NCBI GenBank assembly: GCA_036365515.1
Contig: CM070874.1
Span: 22,518,709 to 22,582,708, forward strand
Direction of reading: 5' to 3'
Length of the DNA: 64,000 nt
Source: Torymus aiolomorphi
Taxonomy: Eukaryota > Arthropoda > Insecta > Hymenoptera > Torymidae
In this document: positions 57,588 to 64,000 of the stretch, piece by piece
How positions within the stretch are numbered: the first letter of the stretch is position 1
How the letters are laid out: each line of letters opens with the position of its first letter
Notes under the pieces: generated by a model
Told to the model about the DNA's origin: nothing
The model's input: the letters and a program-made list of their open reading frames with translations, nothing else
Databases searched by the model: none
Program-made: the position numbers and the translations under genes

Positions 57588-57910
57588 CATTGTCTCAGTA
57601 TTGGCTTCATCTGTCCCACTGTAGCATGTATCTCAAAAATCGTGTCCCACTAAAGGGTGAATAGACTACGTATAACATTTAGCAACATACTTTTATTCGC
57701 AAAATCAATTAAAAGAAGTATAAACTATCGGTTGCAATTTTTATTTCACAAAAAAACAATTCATTATTGTTCAATCATATGTATAAGAGTTACGTGGTCG
57801 TAAGTGTCCCAGTAATGGATATTTTACCTTAATCATTGACCAAAAAAGTTTATTATGCTTTTTGAAATCAACAATTTTTTTTATTTTTATTTTTTTTTAG
57901 TTTTGTTATA
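57588..57910 (+). promoter_or_regulatory. 5' flank of the CACTA-like gene
   Basis: Short related words recur here: CATCTGTCCCACTGTAGC, CGTGTCCCACTAAAGGG and GTGTCCCAGTAATGGA, plus GTTCCACTATTGGCAG at about 56940. They could be subterminal binding repeats of a CACTA-type element. A pyrimidine-rich run ending TTTTTTTTTAG lies 11 bases before the ATG and might be a splice acceptor for an untranslated first exon. No TATA box is claimed. Confidence 0.3.
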
Positions 57911-60250
57911 ATGCCAAGGAAAAGAAGAAACGATTTAACCCCCTATAGTGCAAGACATATTCGTAGGTTAGTAAAAAAAAATTGTGAAGAAGATTTACGT
58001 GAAGCAAAGAATGTTGTTGCAAGTAAGGATGCATCTTTTGACGAAACAGATGAACCAGACATGCCAGAAAGAACAAGTGACTTATGTGAGCAAAGTTCCT
58101 TGTCACCTTCTGAAGATGTAGTATTCGCGGAACAAAGTTTTGATGAATGTTCAGATGTAAATATTGTTATTGCAAATTACGAATTTAATATTGAATGTGT
58201 GAATAAAAATGTTATTCACGAACAAGATTGTTCTACAAGTAGTGGATATGTAGATGTAAATAATTATAGTCACGATGTCAACTCAGATAATAAAGATGAT
58301 GATATCAGTATTTCTTCTGATGATGTTTACCGCTTCAGTGACAGTGACTTAGATAGTATTCCTGATATTGACTTTGATATTGCTGATGATGATTACAATG
58401 ACATTTTTGAAGACCCCAAAACGAATAAAGATAAGAATTTTCATACTGAATTACTGGAATGGGCGGTAAATTTTCGAATACATCTTAATGCCCTTAGTGA
58501 CCTATTAGTTATTCTTAATAAGTATACTGATACACAGTTTCCGAAAACTGCATGTACTTTTTTGAAAACACCTAAGTTTACAAACGTTATTGACATGGAC
58601 GATGGTCAGTATTGTCATTTAGGCCTTAAAAGTTGCGTTGAGAAAATGATTAGATTGCGTATTGCACTTAAGCATAAATCAAACGAAGTTAAGCTCCTAT
58701 TTAATATTGATGGTGCTCCAATCACTGGTAATTCCTCCAAAAAAGGTTTATGGCTTATTTTAGCTAAAGATTTTGATATGGAAAATGTATATCTTATCGG
58801 TGTTTATCACGGTGCAAAAAAACCGACCAACCCAAATGATTTTTTAAAACAGTTCGTAGAAGAATCTATAGATCTTATTAATAATAGATTTGTTGTTGAC
58901 GATAAATCATACAAAATTGTATTTCATGGAATAATATGCGACGCCCCAGCAAAATCTTTTGTGTTATGTACTGCGTATCATAGTGGTTATTTTAGTTGCA
59001 GCAAATGTTTGCTTGAAGGTGATTATTTCAAATGTGTTTGTTTTCCAATATTAGGTATTCAAAACTTTAAAAGGTATTGTCATGAGTTGATAAGATCTGA
59101 TGATGAGTTTAAAAATCTTAAGTATATAAACGATTATCAGAAAAGGGAATCCATTTTAAATTCGTTACCGAATGTTGGTTTAGTATCAAATGTACCATTG
59201 GATAGTATGCATTTGGTATATTTAGGCCTGATGAAGCAATTAATAAAACTTTGGTTAGGGAGCAAACCTTTAAAAAATAAGAAATGTAAATTATCACACG
59301 CTCAAATATCAGTAATTTCTAATAGATTAGAAACCATAAAAAATATTTTGCCTGTAGAATTTAACAGACGTTCAAGGTCATTGAGCTACCTAAAACAATG
59401 GAAAGCAACCGAATTCAGACATTTTTTAATTTACTTTGGTGCTTTTATTCTAAGAGATATACTAGAAGGTGTAGTATACGAACATTTTTTGAAGCTACAC
59501 GTATCAATCTTAATTATTTCAAATAAGTCGTTAGTAAAAGATATGGGAAATATCGAGTTCGCTGAAAATTTACTAATCGAATTTGTTCATGACTTTCAAA
59601 AGCTGTATGGCAAAGACAACGTCTCTCATAATATGCATAATTTGTTGCATATATGTAAAGACGTAAAAAAATATGGACCTATTGAAATGTATAGTGCTTT
59701 TCCTTTCGAAAGTCATATTTGCCTATTAAAAAAATTAGTGAGAAAAGGAGACAAGCCGCTGCAACAAATTGCTCGTAGGCTTTCAGAGTATGAGAAAGTA
59801 GTTAATATCAAAACATTTGTAGATACAGATGAAATTCTATTACGAAAGCGACATTTCAATGGCATTTTGTCTGATGATCGTCAATATGAATTCCAATACA
59901 AAACCTTGATTGCGAAAACGTGTACATTGGACGTTAATGATGATAGAAACAACTCTGTAATGCTCTTGGATGGTTCAATTGTTAATGTATTGAATATTGC
60001 GATGAGTAATATGATCGTGTATATAATAGGAAGAAAATATGAATTTAAAAAAGATTTATTCAGTACATCAGGATTGAAAAGTAGTTTATTAGGTATTAAA
60101 ATTGTTACTGAATCGAATGTGATTGGAAGTTGGCCTTTGAATATCGTAAATGCAAAAGTATTCAAAATTGCTTGTTCAGACAATTCTTATATAACTTACC
60201 CAATTGTTCACACATTTGAATTGTTTAAAAAAAACATAGTTTTAAAATAA
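57911..60250 (+). CDS. CACTA-like (CMC superfamily) transposase, full-length frame
   Basis: 779 codons, ATG 57911 to TAA 60248-60250, no interruptions. The N-terminus is basic (MPRKRRNDLTPYSARHIRRL), followed by a long aspartate/serine-rich acidic stretch to about residue 175. Family landmarks then appear in order: LLFNIDGAPITGNSSKKGLW, CDAPAKSFVLCTAYHSGYFS with a CxxC pair (SCSKC), VPLDSMHLVYLGLMKQLIKL, LKQWKATEFRHFLIYFG and MYSAFPFESHICLLKKLVRK. This is the pattern of animal 'transposase domain-containing' proteins related to CACTA/EnSpm Tnp2. The aspartates in the IDG, CDAP and LDSMH motifs are candidate catalytic residues. The intact frame suggests a recently active element or a retained gene. 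Terminal repeats were not found. Confidence 0.7.
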   Translation: MPRKRRNDLTPYSARHIRRLVKKNCEEDLREAKNVVASKDASFDETDEPDMPERTSDLCEQSSLSPSEDVVFAEQSFDECSDVNIVIANYEFNIECVNKNVIHEQDCSTSSGYVDVNNYSHDVNSDNKDDDISISSDDVYRFSDSDLDSIPDIDFDIADDDYNDIFEDPKTNKDKNFHTELLEWAVNFRIHLNALSDLLVILNKYTDTQFPKTACTFLKTPKFTNVIDMDDGQYCHLGLKSCVEKMIRLRIALKHKSNEVKLLFNIDGAPITGNSSKKGLWLILAKDFDMENVYLIGVYHGAKKPTNPNDFLKQFVEESIDLINNRFVVDDKSYKIVFHGIICDAPAKSFVLCTAYHSGYFSCSKCLLEGDYFKCVCFPILGIQNFKRYCHELIRSDDEFKNLKYINDYQKRESILNSLPNVGLVSNVPLDSMHLVYLGLMKQLIKLWLGSKPLKNKKCKLSHAQISVISNRLETIKNILPVEFNRRSRSLSYLKQWKATEFRHFLIYFGAFILRDILEGVVYEHFLKLHVSILIISNKSLVKDMGNIEFAENLLIEFVHDFQKLYGKDNVSHNMHNLLHICKDVKKYGPIEMYSAFPFESHICLLKKLVRKGDKPLQQIARRLSEYEKVVNIKTFVDTDEILLRKRHFNGILSDDRQYEFQYKTLIAKTCTLDVNDDRNNSVMLLDGSIVNVLNIAMSNMIVYIIGRKYEFKKDLFSTSGLKSSLLGIKIVTESNVIGSWPLNIVNAKVFKIACSDNSYITYPIVHTFELFKKNIVLK

Positions 60251-61265
60251 TTACTGTAATTTTCCCAGTAATTAAGTTATAATCTTATTCGTTCAAGCTT
60301 AAGTAGTCAACTTGTAAGACTTTACTTAACACTCTTGTTATGAAAAGTACCATTTTACAATGTGCGATTTTTTTTAGATTTTCTTCTTGTAGATTTTGTT
60401 TACTTTGGACATATAATCTAATTATAATTTAGAGGGTTTGTAAGCCTGTAACGTTGATTAACAAACTGTACTCGATACTTGGTATCTTTTTTAAATGACC
60501 CTGAATAGATACATTTTCGAAACGAACTTGAAGTTGATTTCTGCTTGTACTGAAACAAAGTATTATTCATAGTTCTATAAATGGAATGATAACCATTTAC
60601 TGGTTTAAAATATCACTACGGAAAATATGCATAGCCCAAAGAATAGGAATAATTATTTTTATACATTATTGTAATAATTAGTAAACACGTTAATATTGAT
60701 AATAAATTAAGTTTTACTTCCTAAACATATCATTTTATTGTTATATATTCAATCTTAATTTTCGTATTAGTTTGCAATTATTATTGAGTGGCTTTGATAT
60801 TGTCGATTTCTTTAAAATTCTTCTATATCAGGTACAAAACATCTAATCTGTCTACTTAATTTAAATACTGAAATAAACTGTACTTATTATTTTTAACACA
60901 AATTTACTTCAAAAAGTTCAAGATCAGTAACCGCAGTAACACCAACATGTCACAAATATAATATCTCCAAAAAGATTATTAATCCTTTCATAAAAGAATC
61001 CTTTCTTCAAAGAATGATGACGGAAATGTGAAACCGAAATAAAACGTTTGCAATTAGTAAAGTCCGTTTAAATGAAGCTGGTCGACGCTGACGTTCGCTT
61101 TTCGCTTACCTAATTGATCCAAATATACTCGACAAAGTTTGGAATTATGAAATATTTAAAATAAAAATATAACTCATAAATAGTATTAATGACATAAAAT
61201 TTAGTTTTACGTAACAAAAAAGTATAGTTAAATTTCGAACTTCCAAATTTTTGTATTGTAAGAAA
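60251..61265. other. AT-rich 3' flank, nothing recognised
   Basis: No frame, repeat match or clear terminal inverted repeat for the upstream transposase. It presumably contains the gene's 3' untranslated region (AATAAA-type words near 60704 and 61038). Confidence 0.4.
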
Positions 61266-61605
61266 AAACCGCTGCCAATTCATTGGCCCGTAGCTTCCTC
61301 AAAGCTAATTTGTTGATTCCTTTAATTAATTTTTAATAACAAAATTTATAATTTTTGCAAAAATTTATGACATAATTATAATTAAATTCATTTATGAGGA
61401 TTATAAAGTATTAATTTTTAAATTTATTTATTTATTTATTTATTTATTTAGATCAATTGTCTATAAATTTAGAGCTGATACATAAAGCCGTTCTCGAGAA
61501 ATTCCGATTTGAAAAAAGGTTAAAAAAATTTTAACCTCAAATATTTCTAAAATTTATATACCCATCATTTTGTCCAAAGAACTTGACTAAGAACTATCTA
61601 AAATC
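61266..61605. repeat. second copy of the 1158-2819 repeat family, left part
   Basis: Starts CCGCTGCCAATTCATTGGC with only a few differences from 1158, and shares TTCCTTTAATTAATTTTTAA. It includes an (ATTT)n microsatellite at about 61425-61450. It is cut at about 61606 by the nested MITE and resumes at 63768. Confidence 0.75.
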
Positions 61606-62069
61606 TACACGGAGAAAAGTCCCAACAGCTCTGCGCCGCACAGTGGCCAATCTGAGCCCAAAAGTGATCAAAATTAATGTTTTAAGAGAATTTTTGAGAT
61701 AGGGATTTTTTCTTTGCGGGATTCGATAGGTGCAGTAATTACCTATGATTATCCGTTTCCGTTTAAACGATATACCTAAGTTCTTTTTTTACAGGCTTGA
61801 GATCACTATGCGGCAATTTCATCTCAAATATCCTTTATTGTGTTAAAAAATGATGTCCCTTCTATTGACTGTCACATTGCAAGTATTTAAGATATGACAG
61901 AGAGGTAAAAAAATGATAAAAGTTGACAGTGAAAGCTAAAATTTAAGCTCTTATTTGTTAAAAAAAATTGATTTTTCAGGAAATTGTAAGCAATCGAAGA
62001 TAGCCTAAGAAAATAATTAAAAATACAATCCATTCAATCGCTTGAAATGACGAAAAATTTTTAACTCCT

Positions 62070-62161
62070 TGCCCTTGAATATATATGTCTATATGTGTGT
62101 GTGTGTGTGTATATGTGTGTGAGCATGTGTGCGTGCGTATATGTGCCCGCGCGTGCCCACC

Positions 62162-62195
<34 letters not shown>

Positions 62196-62205
62196 TATGG
62201 GTTAT
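62070..62205. repeat. GT-rich microsatellite in the foldback centre
   Basis: Compound (TG)n/(TA)n tract with short interruptions. It lies near the loop of the 61606 foldback. The cysteine/valine-rich open frame across it is a repeat artefact. Confidence 0.85.
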
Positions 62206-62987
62206 TCTCTAATAAATTTAAGATAAAAAATTTTTTTTGCTCAAAACTTTTTTCATGTTTTTCTGAATATTTTTAACCCTTCCAAATTTTTTACGGTTTT
62301 CAACATAAAGTTTCAGAGCTGGAAATTATCAAAATAGCAGTTCTTATGAATTTTTGTAGTTTTTGTAAATTTTGTACCTCATTTTCTTCCTAAACTATGC
62401 ATTTTACAGAACAAATAATAAATACACTTTTTTTTAGCAAATAAGCTATATTTTCAGAAAAAGATATATATTATTTATTATTTTATATCATATATTATAT
62501 TAAATTGTACATAAATACATACTTATATGTATAATATTTATTATAAAGGTATTAATGCAAAATAAATGCACAGCTTAAACGTGTCTAAAATTAATTTTAA
62601 TGGGTTTCTTACGCTATGTTTGATTGCTTACAATTTCCTGAAAAATCAATTTTTTTTAAAAAAATGAGAGCTTAAATTTTAGCTTTTACTGTCAACTTTT
62701 ATAATTTTTTTACCTCTTTGTCGTATCTTAAATACTTGCAATGTGACAGTCAATAGAAGGGACATCATTTTTTAACACAATAAAGGATATTTGAGATGAA
62801 ATTGCCGCATAGTGATCTCAAGCCTGTAAAAAAAAGGACTTAGGTATATCGTTTAAACGGAAACGGATAATCATAGGTAATTACTGCACCTATCGAACCC
62901 CGCAAAGAAAAAATGCCTATCTCAAAAATTCTCTTAAAACATTAATTTTGATCACTTTTGGGTTCAGATTGGCCACTGTGCGCCGTG

Positions 62988-63320
62988 GTAGCAGTAACGC
63001 ACACCGCCCGTGCTGTCCTCCACGGTGCGAAAGTGTGTTAGTGTATGAAAAGACGTGCTCGTCAGGCCTCCCGCTCATGCTGTAGACCACGCTGCTTTTC
63101 GAGGACTGTCACCCCGTTTTGCCGTTACTACACTGTCAGACCGCATCATGCGCCGCCGCCGTGCGACTTGCATTTGTTTTTATAGTCGCGCGGTCTGACA
63201 GTGTAGTAACGGCTAAACGGTCTGACAGTCCGCGAAAAGCGGCGTGGTTTACAGCATGAGAGGGAGACCTGTCTGAGCACCGTCTTTTCATGCACTAACA
63301 CACTGTCGCATTACTGCTAC
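62988..63320. mobile_element. 333-bp GC-rich foldback MITE
   Basis: GTAGCAGTAACGC at the left is inverted at GCATTACTGCTAC at the right. Inner pairs are ACACTGTCAGACCGC / GCGGTCTGACAGTGT, CATGCTGTAGACCACGC / GCGTGGTTTACAGCATG and ATGAAAAGACG / CGTCTTTTCAT. GC content is far above the surroundings. Confidence 0.8.
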
Positions 63321-63729
63321 GGTAACTGAAGGTATTATTGCGATGTATTTTGTTAGGTTAGTTTCAAACTGATCCAGCTCGTTAGAATGTAAACATATCA
63401 ATCTGCGGTTTTTTGCTAATGAAACTTTAGTGTAGTATCTATGTATAAAGCTATAATTTTATTTATAAAGCTGGTATTATTGCGGCATGAAGATATTATT
63501 GCGCAGGTATTCTTGTGCCATGTTAAAGCATAGGTATTACTGCGGTTTGGCGATTAGAAGTAAAATATAAGTAATATTTGTGTTAAAAGATTAACGATTA
63601 AGATTTATTTAACAATATAAATGAATAATACTTGAAAAAATTAGGTCTAAAAGTATCATAAAGCGTAGTTTTCTGCAAAATTCTGTAAACGCAATAATAC
63701 CTGCAACCACAAGAATACCTTCAGTTACC
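63321..63729. mobile_element. 409-bp foldback MITE with GGTATTATTGCG repeats
   Basis: GGTAACTGAAGGTATT at the left is inverted at AATACCTTCAGTTACC at the right. It directly abuts the previous MITE. The word GGTATTATTGCG and variants (GATATTATTGCGC, GGTATTCTTGTG, GGTATTACTGCGG) recur at both ends and inside, about six times. Confidence 0.75.
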
Positions 63730-63767
63730 CTACACAGCATAGAGCTGTGGAGACTTTTCTCCGTGTA

Positions 63768-64000
63768 GCTCGACAAAGAATTTTGAAGCGATTAAGTTAA
63801 TTTTACTCCCGTAATCGTTAGACATACAAAACTCATTTTTTTGTAATTTTTAAATTTTTGTCTAAAAAACTAACCAACTAAATGAATTCAAATTTTTACA
63901 GATTATAGCTATTTATATTCTGCATTATTATGATTTTTTTCAAAACAATTGACCATTTAGTTTCGAAGTTATAAGTTTTTTTAAAAAAAATAACCCGTTT
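63768..64000. repeat. second copy of the 1158-2819 repeat family, right part
   Basis: Resumes after the nested MITEs with AAAGAATTTTGAAGCGATTAAG and ACAAAACTCATTTTTTTGTA, corresponding to about 1845-1925. It runs off the right edge of the window. Confidence 0.7.

Larger units (their letters stand above)
61606..63767. mobile_element. 2.16-kb foldback element with TA target, split by further MITEs
   Basis: Ends are inverted: TACACGGAGAAAAGTC at 61606 and GACTTTTCTCCGTGTA at 63767, about 25 of 27 bases matching. They are bounded by TA, suggesting a Tc1/mariner-type non-autonomous element. Long arms (about 61632-62015 and 62600-62985) pair through CACAGTGGCCAATCTGA, GGTGCAGTAATTACCTATGA and TCCTTTATTGTGTTAAAAAA. 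The right arm is split at about 62987 by the two elements that follow. Confidence 0.8.

Noticed and set aside
57588..61265. Terminal inverted repeats for the CACTA-like element
   Set aside because: TGTCCCACT-type words occur upstream, but no matching inverted end was found downstream within the window.
62085..62276. Cysteine/valine-rich small ORF resembling a cysteine-rich peptide
   Set aside because: It is a (TG)n microsatellite read in frame.

Overview
The window is AT-rich nuclear DNA of an arthropod, most likely an insect. The evidence is its mobile elements: a BEL/Pao LTR retrotransposon, a Polinton/Maverick remnant, mariner, pogo/psq-type and CACTA-like transposase genes, many foldback MITEs, and two large satellites. 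The species cannot be named from the sequence. No complete host gene is recognisable; at most a few exon-like pieces may belong to one.

Layout. 1-802: end of a Polinton (integrase chromodomain, then two broken virion-module ORFs). 770-3360: a C-rich tandem array of about 129 bp units, split by a 1.66 kb dispersed repeat. 3361-3856: the 5' half of a mariner on the minus strand. 4041-12930: a 298-bp satellite with higher-order blocks and three copies of a palindromic insert of about 415 bp. 12931-13849: low-repeat DNA with splice-like signals.

13850-49519 is the centrepiece. It is a 35.7 kb inverted-repeat (foldback) element with near-identical ends of about 200 bp and an apparent 8-bp target duplication (ATTAAAAT). 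Its arms consist of about 98 copies of a 174-175 bp satellite, in opposite orientations on the two sides of a 4.8 kb centre. Each arm was later hit by a BEL/Pao element on the minus strand. One (15513-21307) is defective and mosaic. The other (40156-47645) has complete gag and pol reading frames, 975-bp LTRs about 2% diverged, and GAAGG target duplications.

49520-57600: a dense nest of foldback and TTAA-flanked elements, a small outpost of the 298-bp satellite (53515-54260), and the 5' exons of a pogo-like transposase. 57911-60250: an uninterrupted 779-codon CACTA-like transposase. 61266-64000: a second copy of the 1.66 kb repeat family, split by three nested or abutting MITEs.

How the parts fit: this is a heterochromatin-like nest where the order of events can be read from interrupted repeats and target duplications. 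The satellite foldback landed between two copies of a ~275 bp tandem duplication. The BEL elements then landed inside the satellite. The intact BEL is the natural candidate to have supplied proteins for the defective one, whose LTRs are young although its coding region is decayed. All identities, lengths and mismatch counts were read by eye.
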